Shown in pieces: positions 39,650 to 48,442 of a DNA stretch of 53,843 nucleotides. Both the position numbers and the translations under genes were made by a program. The first letter of the stretch is position 1; every line of letters begins with the position of its first letter. Source of the DNA: an uncultured bacterium (lineage in GTDB: Bacteria; Verrucomicrobiota; Kiritimatiellia; RFP12; UBA1067). Under the pieces are notes generated by a model that ran no database searches, had not been told where the DNA came from, and saw only the letters and a list, made by a program, of their open reading frames with translations. The stretch lies in the NCBI GenBank assembly GCA_902779075.1, contig CACZAK010000068.1, positions 1 through 53,843 of the forward strand, in the 5' to 3' direction.

Positions 39650-39870
39650 TTAATTGGGGCTCTAAAGCAGGAAAGCAGTTCAAAGGCAAAGCATGGGGAA
39701 TAAACCTAAATCGCAGTTGAACATGCCCTTCTTATTTCTAGTTGTAACTCTCCTTAACTCCGAAACTCCAAAACTCCCAATAGCGAAAGCAAGAAGGCCT
39801 TTCTCCGCGCTCTCCGCCTCTCTGTGCCTCTGCGTGAAATTATCGTGTGGTGCCCAATTTATTTTTGGGC
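39648..39870. mobile_element. MITE-like repeat, copy 2 (inverted relative to copy 1)
   Basis: A ~223-bp relative of the 12616-12836 element. On the minus strand it reads AAAAATAAATTGGGCACCAC, then CACGCAGAGGCACAGAG, then CTTGCTTTCGCTATTGGGAG. The other end is ATTAATTGGGGCTCTAAA, matching ATTAATTGGACTCTAAA at the copy-1 left end. It directly abuts the last palindrome of the array. No transposase ORF. Confidence 0.6.
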
Positions 39871-39888
39871 ATCGACTTATCGCAAAAG

Positions 39889-39975
39889 GTGAAGTAGCAG
39901 GTAGGAGGTGTGAGATTATGGTACGGAATGTGGTTTTGTAAGGATCGCGGCTCGCCCGGAGGGCTCGCCCCACCA
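39889..39975. repeat. intergenic repeat unit plus REP-like hairpin, copy 2
   Basis: GTGAAGTAGCAGGTAGGAGG and GTGAGATTATGGTACGGAAT repeat the 39275-39325 sequence in direct orientation, followed by CGGCTCGCC-CGGAGG-GCTCGCCCC at 39949-39970. It lies just downstream of the uxaC stop. Confidence 0.6.
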
Positions 39976-39983
39976 CGGCGGAA

Positions 39984-41387
39984 TTACTTCGCGCCGAAGA
40001 AGTAGCGGTTCGCGTTGTTGTAGGAGATGTCCGAGACGAGGCCGCCGATCCACTTGATGTCGTTGGGCAGCTCGCCGCGCGTGATCTCCTCGCCGAGCTT
40101 CGCGCAGAGGATGCGGCGGAAGTACTCGTGGCGCGTGTAACTGAGGAACGAGCGCGAGTCCGTGAGCATGCCCACGAAGTTGCCGAGGCAGCCGAGCGCC
40201 GCAAGGGCCTCCACCTGCTTCTTCATGCCGTCCTTCTGGTCGAAGAACCACCACGCCGCGCCGAGCTGGATCTTGCCGCGGTCGGGCCCCTTCTGGAAGG
40301 AACCCATGAGCGTGGCGAGCATCTCCGTGTCCTTCGGGTTGAGGGAATAGAGGATCGTGCGCGGAAGCGCGTCCTCAAGTTCGAGACGGTCGAAGAGACG
40401 CGCGAGCGACTCGCAGGAGTTCCACTCGCCGATGCAGTCGTAGCCGGTGTCGGGTCCGAGCAGACGGAACATCCGCGTGTTCGCGTTGCGGAGGCAGCCG
40501 AAGTGGAGCTGCGCGGTCCAGTTCGCCGCCGCGTCCGCCTTCAGGCCCTCGTAGAGCCACGCGCTCTTGAACTTGAGCGCCTCCTCCGGCGTCACGGCCT
40601 TGCCGCTGCGCGCCTTCTTGAAGATGCGGCGCACCTCGGCCTCGGTGTATGGCGCGGCGAACACCTCGGTGATACCGTAGTCGCTCACCACGCAGCCGGC
40701 CTTCGCGAAGAACGCATGGCGCGCGGCCATCGCGGAGAGGAAGTCGTCCCAGCTCTTCACAGGGGTTTTCGCGGCGGCGGCGAGCTTGTCCATCCACGCG
40801 TTCCACGCCTTCGCGTCCTCGATCTTCGACGCCTTGTCGCTGCGCCACGCGGGCAGGATCTTCGTGCCGAACGGCTTTTTCGCGATGGTGAGGTGGTGTT
40901 CGAGGGAGTCAATTGGGTCGTCGGTGGTGCAGACCACCTTCACGTTCGACTTCTTCATCAGCCCGCGCGCCGAGAAGTCCTTCCCGCGCAATTTCGCGTT
41001 GCACTTCTTCCAGATCTTCGCCGCCGTGGCGGACGACAGGCGCTCCGTCACGCCGAAGTAGCGCGCGAGCTCGAGGTGCGACCAGTCGAAGAGCGGGTTC
41101 TTGAGGAGGCGCTCCATCGTGGCGGCGAAGGCATTGAACTTATCCTCCCACGGCGCGTCGCCCGTGATGTACTTCTCGTCCACGCCGTTCGAGCGCATCT
41201 GGCGCCACTTGTAGTGGTCCCCGCCAAGCCACACCTGCGCGATGTTCTCCCAGCGCTTGTCCTCAGCAATCTCCGCCGGCGGCAGATGGCAGTGGTAGTC
41301 GATGATCGGCATCTGCTCAGCATAGCCGTGGTAGAGTTCCTTGGCCGCCTTCGTGGTCAGCAGGAAATCGTCGGTGATGAACGCCAT
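39984..41387 (-). CDS. uxaC: glucuronate isomerase
   Basis: 467 residues, the normal UxaC length, starting at ATG 41387 (MAFITDDFLL) behind AAGGAGA; the open frame extends upstream into the promoter. Family landmarks: IIDYHCHLPPAEIAED (metal His pair), WRQMRSNGVDEKYITGD, VVCTTDDPIDSLEHH, GYDCIGEW, and GMLTDSRSFLSYTRHEYFRRILC near the end. It converts D-glucuronate to fructuronate (and galacturonate to tagaturonate), the first cytosolic step of uronate breakdown. It is monocistronic here, with a TGGTATAAT promoter at 41428-41436. It points to uronic-acid-containing glycans as a food source and fits the secreted glycosidases in the window. Confidence 0.95.
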   Translation of the reverse strand: MAFITDDFLLTTKAAKELYHGYAEQMPIIDYHCHLPPAEIAEDKRWENIAQVWLGGDHYKWRQMRSNGVDEKYITGDAPWEDKFNAFAATMERLLKNPLFDWSHLELARYFGVTERLSSATAAKIWKKCNAKLRGKDFSARGLMKKSNVKVVCTTDDPIDSLEHHLTIAKKPFGTKILPAWRSDKASKIEDAKAWNAWMDKLAAAAKTPVKSWDDFLSAMAARHAFFAKAGCVVSDYGITEVFAAPYTEAEVRRIFKKARSGKAVTPEEALKFKSAWLYEGLKADAAANWTAQLHFGCLRNANTRMFRLLGPDTGYDCIGEWNSCESLARLFDRLELEDALPRTILYSLNPKDTEMLATLMGSFQKGPDRGKIQLGAAWWFFDQKDGMKKQVEALAALGCLGNFVGMLTDSRSFLSYTRHEYFRRILCAKLGEEITRGELPNDIKWIGGLVSDISYNNANRYFFGAK

Positions 41388-41427
41388 TTTTGTTTCTCCT
41401 TGTGCTTCTAGGTTGAAAGACGCTGTA

Positions 41428-41436
41428 ATTATACCA
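41428..41436 (-). promoter_or_regulatory. TGGTATAAT promoter of uxaC
   Basis: Minus-strand TGGTATAAT, ~41 nt upstream of the ATG. The repeat copy B starts ~35 nt further upstream. Confidence 0.6.
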
Positions 41437-41470
41437 CAAAGAAGGCGTTCCTGCCATGCGGGATCACGCA

Positions 41471-41698
41471 GGGCGCATCTCTGTTTTTCACCCATGCGTT
41501 TTGAGATTGGAAACAACCAAGACAACTTTCAAGAACAACATAGTCCTACGGGCGCACCTTGAACATTCAGAATCGTGAGAGTTTGAGGATCAGCAAATGG
41601 GCGCGGGCGAGTTAGCCCGCGCGCCAAAGGCAAGTTGTTTTCAAACAGTTGTTTCCATTCAACGGAGGGGTCTACGGTGAATTATGCAGATGCGCCCG
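41471..41698 (+). repeat. ~225-bp structured repeat, copy B
   Basis: Direct counterpart of 27827-28047, with the same hairpin GCGCGGGC-GAGTTA-GCCCGCGC (41601-41622) and the same pairing segments GGAAACAACC (41509) and GTTGTTTCC (41648). Like copy A it lies just upstream of a minus-strand gene with a TATAAT promoter. It ends two bases before the stop codon of the metallophosphoesterase. Together with the uxaC promoter it accounts for the 312-nt gap. Confidence 0.7.
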
Positions 41699-41699
41699 A

Positions 41700-43157
41700 T
41701 CACGCGCTGTATGTGGTTGCGATGGTCTTGCCCTTGGTGCCGAGGGAACTGACGGGACGTGCGGCGACGGTCAGCCTCTTCCCTGCGGGAAGCTGCGATT
41801 TCGGTATGTCCACCGTCGTCACGCCGCCGTTTGGTTCGTGTCCGATGCCGGAATTGAGCCCGACGAAGAATACGCTTTTGAAGAACCGGTCCTTTCGGTC
41901 TTCGCTTGCGACGACCACATTGTAGGCGAAGGCGCGGGATGCCGGATTGCCGTCGGCCATCGGAATGGAGATCCTGATCCCCGGCTCCTTGCGCGGTTTC
42001 TTGCCGTCCTTTCCCTTCTCCACCTCGATCTGCGCGTTGGCAACTTCAAGTTTCGCCTTCTTGCCGAACTCCGGCGCACCGATGGTTTTCTGCAGCTCGG
42101 CAAGCGAGAATGGATGCGGCTTGAATGCACCAAGCGGGAGGATCCAGTCGGGACCGAGCTTGCCGCCCTGTCCGACCTCGTGCCGCTCGAACACGACCAT
42201 GTCGTCGTAGACGTTCACGATCATCGCCTGACGCGAAGGAAGGTCGTGGCCGTGTCCCGCCCAACTGCTCGAGTCCTCCTTCGCCTTCATCGCCTTGTCG
42301 TTGAACGGATCCACCCCGTTCCCGCCGTCGAAGCGGCATGACCCGATCTGTATGTGCGGAAAGAACCCGCCGAAGGTGTCCGTGTCGCAGAAGATCGTCT
42401 TCCAGTCCGCGTTGCTCCAGTGCCAGTGGCCCATGAACGCGACGGCGTTGTGGAATTCCCGCAATGCGCTGCAGAAGCGGAAATGGTGCCTTCTGTGCGA
42501 AAGTATGAAGAACGGCTTTGTACCGCGCAGGGAGCACGGGACTGCGTTCGAGAGGATATAGTCCGCAAACGGCTTCTCGCCCACCCCGTCATACTCCTTC
42601 TCGTTCCAGTGGCGTCCGAAGAAGTGGTAACCCTTCACCACCTTGTGGAACACCTCCGAATACGGTTCGCCCCACACGCGCTCGTAGTGTCGGGGCAGGT
42701 CGGCGCAGATCGCGTTCTCCTGCCAGGACTTCGGGTCACGGTAGACGCCCCTGCAGTGTCCGCTGCCGCCGAACAGCTCGTGGTTGCCGACGATGATGAT
42801 CTTGACGGGGCCGCCGTGCCTGCCGAACACCTTCTCGAACACCTCCGCGTGGAACTCCCATTCGCGGACGCATCCCCGGTGCGCGGCGTCGCCAAGATGA
42901 ACGAACGCGTCGATGCCGCGGCTCTTGAAGAGCCTGAACGCATTGCGGATGTAGTCGAACGTCATCGTCCGGTACAGCGACTTTCCGTCCCACTCGACCA
43001 TCAGGTGCGTGTCGCTCAAGATGCCGAACACGAGTTTTGGATTCTTCGCCGGCTTCCACCCAGGCGGCGCCGCGAAAATGCGCCCGCCCAGCGCGCCCGC
43101 ACCGAGCGAGGCGAGCGAACCTGCCAGGAAATCTCTCCGGGAAACGTCCATTTTCAC
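41700..43157 (-). CDS. Tat-exported metallophosphoesterase
   Basis: 485 residues with a twin-arginine signal (SRRDFLAGSLASLGAGALGG). The calcineurin-like phosphoesterase metal ligands are all visible: GILSDTHL, HLGDAAHRG, IVGNHE, SHRRHH and MGHWHW. A C-terminal beta domain (~370-485) follows. It should hydrolyse phosphomono- or diesters outside the cytoplasm; the substrate is unknown. GTG 43157 overlaps the stop of the Na/Pi gene (GTGA); ATG 43151, two codons later, is the alternative start. Coupling to a phosphate transporter suggests release and uptake of phosphate. Confidence 0.85.
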   Translation of the reverse strand: MKMDVSRRDFLAGSLASLGAGALGGRIFAAPPGWKPAKNPKLVFGILSDTHLMVEWDGKSLYRTMTFDYIRNAFRLFKSRGIDAFVHLGDAAHRGCVREWEFHAEVFEKVFGRHGGPVKIIIVGNHELFGGSGHCRGVYRDPKSWQENAICADLPRHYERVWGEPYSEVFHKVVKGYHFFGRHWNEKEYDGVGEKPFADYILSNAVPCSLRGTKPFFILSHRRHHFRFCSALREFHNAVAFMGHWHWSNADWKTIFCDTDTFGGFFPHIQIGSCRFDGGNGVDPFNDKAMKAKEDSSSWAGHGHDLPSRQAMIVNVYDDMVVFERHEVGQGGKLGPDWILPLGAFKPHPFSLAELQKTIGAPEFGKKAKLEVANAQIEVEKGKDGKKPRKEPGIRISIPMADGNPASRAFAYNVVVASEDRKDRFFKSVFFVGLNSGIGHEPNGGVTTVDIPKSQLPAGKRLTVAARPVSSLGTKGKTIATTYSA

Positions 43158-44875
43158 TTCACGTTCGCCTTGCCGCCGGCGAGCGTCTCGGCGATGTTAA
43201 GGTAGTACGCGCGCACACGCTCGTATGCGTTGATGATGTCGAGTTCGCCCAGCACGCGCAGCGGCGACTCGGGATCGTCAGGCCCCACGCGTCCGAGCTG
43301 CGTGCGGCGGCAGTCGCGGATGAACTCGTGGATCTCGCGCGACTCCGCCTGCACAGCCTCCACGTCGATCACTGGACGCGGCGAGCGCACCCACGGGGAC
43401 ACCTTCTCGGCGAACGCGAACACGCGGTCGTGGACGGAGAGGACGACCTGCACGGACACGTCGGAGATGCGCTGGCGGTTCTTCCGCAGGCGCTTCACCA
43501 CCTTCAGGATCGTGGCCGCCTCGTCGGAGACGCTCTCCAGCTCGTCCGTGAGACGCAGCAGCCGCTGCGCGCGCGCCGAGACGTCCGCGCCGAGGCGCTT
43601 CGACATGATGGAGGCGAGAAATTCCGTGACTTCGCGCTGGACGTTGTCGAGGATGTCCTCGCGGTGGACGATGTGCTGCTCGTTCTCCTCGTCGGGGTCG
43701 TCCTGCTCCGCCAGCACGCGACGAGCGCAGGCAAGGAGGTCGAGGTTACTGTCGCGCATGAACTGCACTTCGAGAAGCGCCTGGTCGCACGCGAGGACGG
43801 GCGAGATCTTCGCGCCGATCGTGAGAATTGAGAGGTGCGGCTTCTCATCCGGCGGCTGCGGCACGATGCGTTCGATCAGACGGCAGAAAGGACGGACGAA
43901 CGGGAAGAAAAGGAGACCGCGGCAGACCGCGAACAGAGTGTCCGTCACCGCAATCGGGGCCATCATGTGCGTAAAAGCCTTCACCGCACGCCCAGAGACG
44001 ACCGTGCTCTCCGCGACGTTCCAGTTCGGAAAGAGCGTCTGCCCGAACTTGACGAAGAGCGGGAAGAACCAGATGAGCGCAAGCGTGCCGAGGACGTTCG
44101 AAAGCGTGTGCGAGAGCGCCGTGCGGCGTGCGTCCGCCGTGCCGCCGATCGCCGCGATCCAGCCCGTGGCGGTGGTGCCGATGTTCGCGCCGAAGAGGAC
44201 CGCGACGGCGACTTCGTAGGAAATTAGTCCCTGCGCCGCAAGCGCCATGCCAATCGCGATCGTCGCGGCGGAGGACTGCACGACAGCCGTGAAGAGCGTC
44301 GCGAAAAGCGCCACGGCGAACACGCCGCCGTAGGTATCGGCGGATAGGCGCGTGAATACCGCCGCAAAGTCGGGATCCGCGCGGATCGGCGAGACGCCCT
44401 CGGACATGATGTAGAGCCCGAGAAACACGAGGCCGAGCCCGATGGCCGTGAGGCCGAGGTTGTGAATCCTCTCGCCGCGCAGGAAGAAGTACAGGACGCC
44501 TCCCAGGCCGATGCCGATGAAGCCGAGCAATTGCGGGTTCGGCGCGTACGCGATGATCCAGATCGTCGCCGTGGTGCCGATGTTCGCGCCGATGAGGACC
44601 GCGAACGCCTGCGGAAGCGTCATGAGCGCAGTCGAGACAAACCCCACGAGCATGACGGTGATGATCGACGACGACTGCACGAGCACGGTGGACACGATGC
44701 CCGTTCCCACGCCGTTGATCCGGTGCGTGGTGGCGAGCGACATGAACTTCCGCAATCCCTGCCCGCTGACGGCCTGCAGGCCCTCGGACAGGTGTTTCAT
44801 TCCAAGCAAAAACACGCCCAACCCGCCGGTGACGGTGACGAGTACGTTCAAGATCAACAAAATGTTCTCTTTCAT
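43154..44875 (-). CDS. Na+/phosphate cotransporter (NptA/YjbB-type) with PhoU-like domain
   Basis: 573 residues. The membrane part (to ~340) contains the duplicated transporter signatures: STVLVQSSSII with LIGANIGTTAT, and TAVVQSSAAT with LFGANIGTTAT. Residues ~345-560 form a PhoU-like helical cytoplasmic domain (LLEVQFMRDSNLDLLACA, RLLRLTDELESVSDEAATI). It imports phosphate with sodium, or acts as an exporter when uptake is excessive. It starts an operon with the metallophosphoesterase. A TGGTAAAAT box precedes it by ~11 nt, giving a very short leader. Confidence 0.88.
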   Translation of the reverse strand: MKENILLILNVLVTVTGGLGVFLLGMKHLSEGLQAVSGQGLRKFMSLATTHRINGVGTGIVSTVLVQSSSIITVMLVGFVSTALMTLPQAFAVLIGANIGTTATIWIIAYAPNPQLLGFIGIGLGGVLYFFLRGERIHNLGLTAIGLGLVFLGLYIMSEGVSPIRADPDFAAVFTRLSADTYGGVFAVALFATLFTAVVQSSAATIAIGMALAAQGLISYEVAVAVLFGANIGTTATGWIAAIGGTADARRTALSHTLSNVLGTLALIWFFPLFVKFGQTLFPNWNVAESTVVSGRAVKAFTHMMAPIAVTDTLFAVCRGLLFFPFVRPFCRLIERIVPQPPDEKPHLSILTIGAKISPVLACDQALLEVQFMRDSNLDLLACARRVLAEQDDPDEENEQHIVHREDILDNVQREVTEFLASIMSKRLGADVSARAQRLLRLTDELESVSDEAATILKVVKRLRKNRQRISDVSVQVVLSVHDRVFAFAEKVSPWVRSPRPVIDVEAVQAESREIHEFIRDCRRTQLGRVGPDDPESPLRVLGELDIINAYERVRAYYLNIAETLAGGKANVK

Positions 44876-44885
44876 GTGCGGGGAT

Positions 44886-44894
44886 ATTTTACCA
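44886..44894 (-). promoter_or_regulatory. TGGTAAAAT promoter of the Na/Pi gene
   Basis: Minus-strand TGGTAAAAT whose -10 hexamer ends ~11 nt upstream of the ATG at 44875, predicting an almost leaderless transcript. Confidence 0.45.
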
Positions 44895-44952
44895 TAAATT
44901 TATGGCCGATGCCGTAGGAGAATCCAATCTGTGAAAACTGGGTGAAAGGGGG

Positions 44953-46425
44953 TCATCGTTTACGATGCCGGACTATGATAGGGGGCATGCTGGCAAGGTC
45001 GGCAAGCACATTGTTCTCGGCGTGCAGATAGAAGCCTCCGCGCGGATCGGGGCCGAACACAACAGTGAGGTCGCCGATCCTGTATGTCAGCTCCGGAAAC
45101 TCGCCCTCGCCCTGCCGTTCCGACGGGTTCACCTTGTAGTGCGCGGAAAGCGACGCCTTCACCGATTCGAAGTAGTCCTTGTCGTCCTGCCCCTCCGTCC
45201 CGCCCTCGCTCGTGAGGTGGACGGCGTACACGCCGCCTCGCACTTGGTCGATGTCGGCCCGCCCGTAGGCGAATCCTCTGAACGGCGCGCACTTCGCCCT
45301 GCCGTAGTCCAGAAAGAACCCCTTGGGGCCCCTCTGGGGCACGACCACTTCCGTGTTCTCCGCCGGTCGGCTCGCGAACACAATGCCGCAGAACGCCCGC
45401 GGCGTCTCGTCCTTGAAGCGCACGCCGCGGTACTCTGCCCAGTCGATGTCCCGATGCGGGTAGCGGTTGGAGTCGAGCAGAGCACCGTCCGCCGAGACTC
45501 GGCCCTTCTCCTGCCGGAGCAGCACCGTCTCGGCACGGGCCTCGTTCCTGATGTCCTCCCGCTCCACGGCGAAGCGCAGGGCGCCGTCTCGCTCCTCGAT
45601 CGTCACCGTGGCTAAGCCAATGGGGAGAACATACTCGCAGCCCTCGCGGCCCAGCACGCTGGGGCGCGGCGCGAAAAACCTACCCTTCTTGAACTTCTCG
45701 CGCATTGCGGCCACTATTTTGCCCGTTTCCGGATCGTGCATCGTCTGGGGCACGAGCTCCAGCGGCCGGCTGAACTCGACGCGGTACGGACGCCGCCTCT
45801 TCGGCGTCACCCACACGAGCGGACTGGTGCCAAACGACATAAACGGCTTCTTGAGCTCCGGCCCGTATACGGCGAACACAACCCCGCGCGCCGCCACTGA
45901 GTCGCCCGCCGACTCCTCGAGAGCGGTTCCCCACTTCACCGGCACACCGGACACCATGGGTTCGCCGAAGCGGATTCCCGCGAAAGAGCCAAGCGGCTTG
46001 GTCCCGTCTTTCTTCCGCGCCTCCTCGATCTGCACCCAGACGGCCCTGCGGTGCTCCTCTTCCTCGCGCAGCACCTCCGCCTCCGTCTTCTTCTTCGGCT
46101 CCTCCGGCGGCGGCTTTGGCGGCGGCGCCACCACCGCCGTCACCTCCGCCTTCTTCACCTCGTTGGTCTCTGGCTCTACGTACCGCAGCCGGCGGTCCCG
46201 TTCCGCCTGTAACCTACGGAATTCGGCCTCACGTGTGCGCATCACCGCCCGGCGGTCATCAAACGCCTTCCATCCGAAGTAGCCTACCGTCCCCAGGATA
46301 AGAAGCACAAGTATGGCAGGAACGGGCGATCCGCGTCGTTTCGGCCCCGTGTTCGACACTACCGCCTGTGGAATCTGCGGCAGACCCCTTGCCGCCCCGT
46401 TACTTCTTATCCTTGTGACACTCAT
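44953..46425 (-). CDS. membrane-anchored protein of unknown function (DUF1501 operon)
   Basis: 490 residues. One transmembrane segment (~36-52, ILVLLILGTVGYFGW) follows a basic N-terminus, then a charged coiled coil (~60-130, EAEFRRLQAERDRRLRYV; Pro-rich break PPPKPPPEEPKKK; EVLREEEEHRRAVWVQIEEA), then a ~340-residue extracytoplasmic beta-rich domain. This domain has two apparent repeats of a 'GIRFGE...' / 'GVRFKDETPRAFCGIVF' type. I do not recognise the family. Its start overlaps the end of the PPC/di-haem gene by 26 nt, so it is the last gene of that operon and probably works with it at the membrane. Confidence 0.6.
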   Translation of the reverse strand: MSVTRIRSNGAARGLPQIPQAVVSNTGPKRRGSPVPAILVLLILGTVGYFGWKAFDDRRAVMRTREAEFRRLQAERDRRLRYVEPETNEVKKAEVTAVVAPPPKPPPEEPKKKTEAEVLREEEEHRRAVWVQIEEARKKDGTKPLGSFAGIRFGEPMVSGVPVKWGTALEESAGDSVAARGVVFAVYGPELKKPFMSFGTSPLVWVTPKRRRPYRVEFSRPLELVPQTMHDPETGKIVAAMREKFKKGRFFAPRPSVLGREGCEYVLPIGLATVTIEERDGALRFAVEREDIRNEARAETVLLRQEKGRVSADGALLDSNRYPHRDIDWAEYRGVRFKDETPRAFCGIVFASRPAENTEVVVPQRGPKGFFLDYGRAKCAPFRGFAYGRADIDQVRGGVYAVHLTSEGGTEGQDDKDYFESVKASLSAHYKVNPSERQGEGEFPELTYRIGDLTVVFGPDPRGGFYLHAENNVLADLASMPPIIVRHRKR

Positions 46426-48442
46426 TGCACGACTTGCCCTTGTTATGCTGCGCCGTCTTCAGGTGGCAGGACGAACAGTTCTGTCCGTTGCTGTGGGACT
46501 TCGACTGCTTCTTGCCCATGAGCTGCGGTTCTGGGTGACGCGTCGGCTCGCGCGTAGACGTGCCCGCCACGCCGAAGTAGAAGCCTTGTGCGGGCAACAG
46601 GTGCGAGTAGGCGAACGCCTGCTCGCCCGGATCGGTGGGCGTGACGCGCACGCGGATTTCCTTTCCGTCCGGCAACTCGCCGGATGCGGTCAGGTCGAAA
46701 CGCTTCAGGCCCTGCCATCTCGTCTTGAACTTTATGGTGACGCTGGTCTCTAGGGCGTCGCCGATGAAGCATCCGTTCACGTCGTAGTCGGGCGTGCTGT
46801 CGAAGGAAATGTCGCCGTCGAACCCGTCCTTGCGCAGCACGCACGCCTTGAAGCGCGCGCGACCGTTGTCGACGCGGCACGCCGACACCAGGGAGAACAC
46901 CTCGAACGACGGCTCAGCAGGCGACATGCAGAGCGTGTAGTCGTAGTGTTCGCCGCCAAGTCCGGCGCGGTCGGACACCGTTACGCAGTACTTACCCGGA
47001 TCCTTGATGGTCCACGTGCCGGACGGGTCGCACTCTGCCTGCGGTATGGTTCCCTCGTAGAGCATGTTCGTCTTGATGATGGGCAGCGATGCGCTGCCTA
47101 CGTTCTTCACCTCGTAGAGACGGCCGGGCGTGTCGTCCCACGTTGCGAGGCGAGGCGCCACGGAGAGCGGCAGGCTTCCCATTGGGCCGTAGAGGTCCAG
47201 CACGCCGTCGAGCGGCGACCCCTCGCGGCGGGCATACAGCTCGAAGTGCCAGGTGCCAGGCTCCTTTATCTCGACGAAGTGGCGGTCCTTGCGCCCTGGC
47301 ATGTCGATCGAGCCAGTGCGTACTACCAGCCCTAGGGCCGATTTCGGCTTTGGCGGGATGAAGGCCGCAGGCTGCGGGTAGCAGTTGAACGCACGCTCCT
47401 TCGGCGTGTAGAGGGGACGATCCGTCTCTGCGTCGCGGCAGAAAACCGTGTAGACGAAGTTCGGCCCGCCGCGGTAGAGATTGTCGTACACCTTGAGCGT
47501 GTACAACCCGGCAGCCGGCACCTTGTAGGTGAGCACTGGGTCGGGCAGGTAGTAGAAGTCGTCCGCGAACGCAACTTCGTGGTCGTTCTTGTCGCACAGG
47601 CTCAGCACGGGGTTGAAGAATCCCGGCACGGCGTCGCCGAGGTACGGGAACAGCTCGCGGCCGACGAGCGAGCAGACTAGCTGCTGGCCCTCCTCGAGAC
47701 GCAGCGTGTAAGCGTCCACCTCGCCCGGCCATATCTGCCCGTCTATGTGGATTGGCAGCGTCTGCGGCGGGATGTTTGGCGGCAAGTGCAGCGATACGGA
47801 CAGCGGATTGCGGGGGAAGTTGCGCGGCGGGATCACGAAGAACGGCTCGGCGACGTGCGGCTCGCGCGTGATGAAGAACGGGTGCGGCGCGCTTGCGCTC
47901 CTTCCGTCGTAGATGATGATGTCGCGCCGGCCGGGAGGAGCGTCCGCGTCCACCTCCACGTCGAAGATCACGAGGTTGTCGAGCGCGGGCGTGGGCTGCG
48001 GATAACGGTTTGGAGTGAAGAGGAAACGGGCGATGGTCTGCAGTTCCAGGTTGTCGCGGTCTTCCATGAAGTGCCACCAGTTGCATTCCTGCCAATCGGT
48101 GTTCTCCTTTAGCGCCTCCGGGGGGAGGGGACGGTGCGGCGTCTGCTTGACGACGGGGTTTTCCTCGAGGATGTCGTACATCCAGTTCAGCACGAACTGG
48201 TGCTGCCCCTTGCCCGTCGAACGCGGCTGACGCGGCACGACCACGATCCGCGTTACCCGAGCGCCCTCGCCCGTGATCCACGCCCCCTGCACGCCGGAGA
48301 CGGCGTCGCCGCCCATGATGACGCGCGTCTTCGTGCCGCACTGCACGCTGGATGGATGGTAGTAGCCCGGCTTCGGGATGGCAGGCAATGCGGCGCAGCA
48401 CAGCACGGCTGCGGCTGCGATACCGGCTCTCGCACTATACAT
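46400..48442 (-). CDS. secreted PPC-type protein with C-terminal di-haem c tail
   Basis: 680 residues with a signal peptide (MYSARAGIAAAAVLCCAALPA). The middle has repeated beta domains like the pre-peptidase C-terminal modules of planctomycetal secreted proteins (GEVDAYTLRLEEGQQLVCSL ... PVLTYKVPAAGLYTLKVYDN; ...GTWTIKDPGKYCVTVSD). The extreme C-terminus is a short His-rich tail with two haem-binding motifs, CSSCH (~658) and CNECH (~673), separated by only ten residues, as in small multihaem cytochromes. It probably carries electrons for the DUF1549/DUF1501 partners. It overlaps the DUF1501 gene by 8 nt. Confidence 0.75.
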   Translation of the reverse strand: MYSARAGIAAAAVLCCAALPAIPKPGYYHPSSVQCGTKTRVIMGGDAVSGVQGAWITGEGARVTRIVVVPRQPRSTGKGQHQFVLNWMYDILEENPVVKQTPHRPLPPEALKENTDWQECNWWHFMEDRDNLELQTIARFLFTPNRYPQPTPALDNLVIFDVEVDADAPPGRRDIIIYDGRSASAPHPFFITREPHVAEPFFVIPPRNFPRNPLSVSLHLPPNIPPQTLPIHIDGQIWPGEVDAYTLRLEEGQQLVCSLVGRELFPYLGDAVPGFFNPVLSLCDKNDHEVAFADDFYYLPDPVLTYKVPAAGLYTLKVYDNLYRGGPNFVYTVFCRDAETDRPLYTPKERAFNCYPQPAAFIPPKPKSALGLVVRTGSIDMPGRKDRHFVEIKEPGTWHFELYARREGSPLDGVLDLYGPMGSLPLSVAPRLATWDDTPGRLYEVKNVGSASLPIIKTNMLYEGTIPQAECDPSGTWTIKDPGKYCVTVSDRAGLGGEHYDYTLCMSPAEPSFEVFSLVSACRVDNGRARFKACVLRKDGFDGDISFDSTPDYDVNGCFIGDALETSVTIKFKTRWQGLKRFDLTASGELPDGKEIRVRVTPTDPGEQAFAYSHLLPAQGFYFGVAGTSTREPTRHPEPQLMGKKQSKSHSNGQNCSSCHLKTAQHNKGKSCNECHKDKK

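Noticed and set aside
41388..41525. 46-codon N-terminal extension of UxaC
   Set aside because: It covers the promoter and RBS; ATG 41387 gives the normal family length and start.
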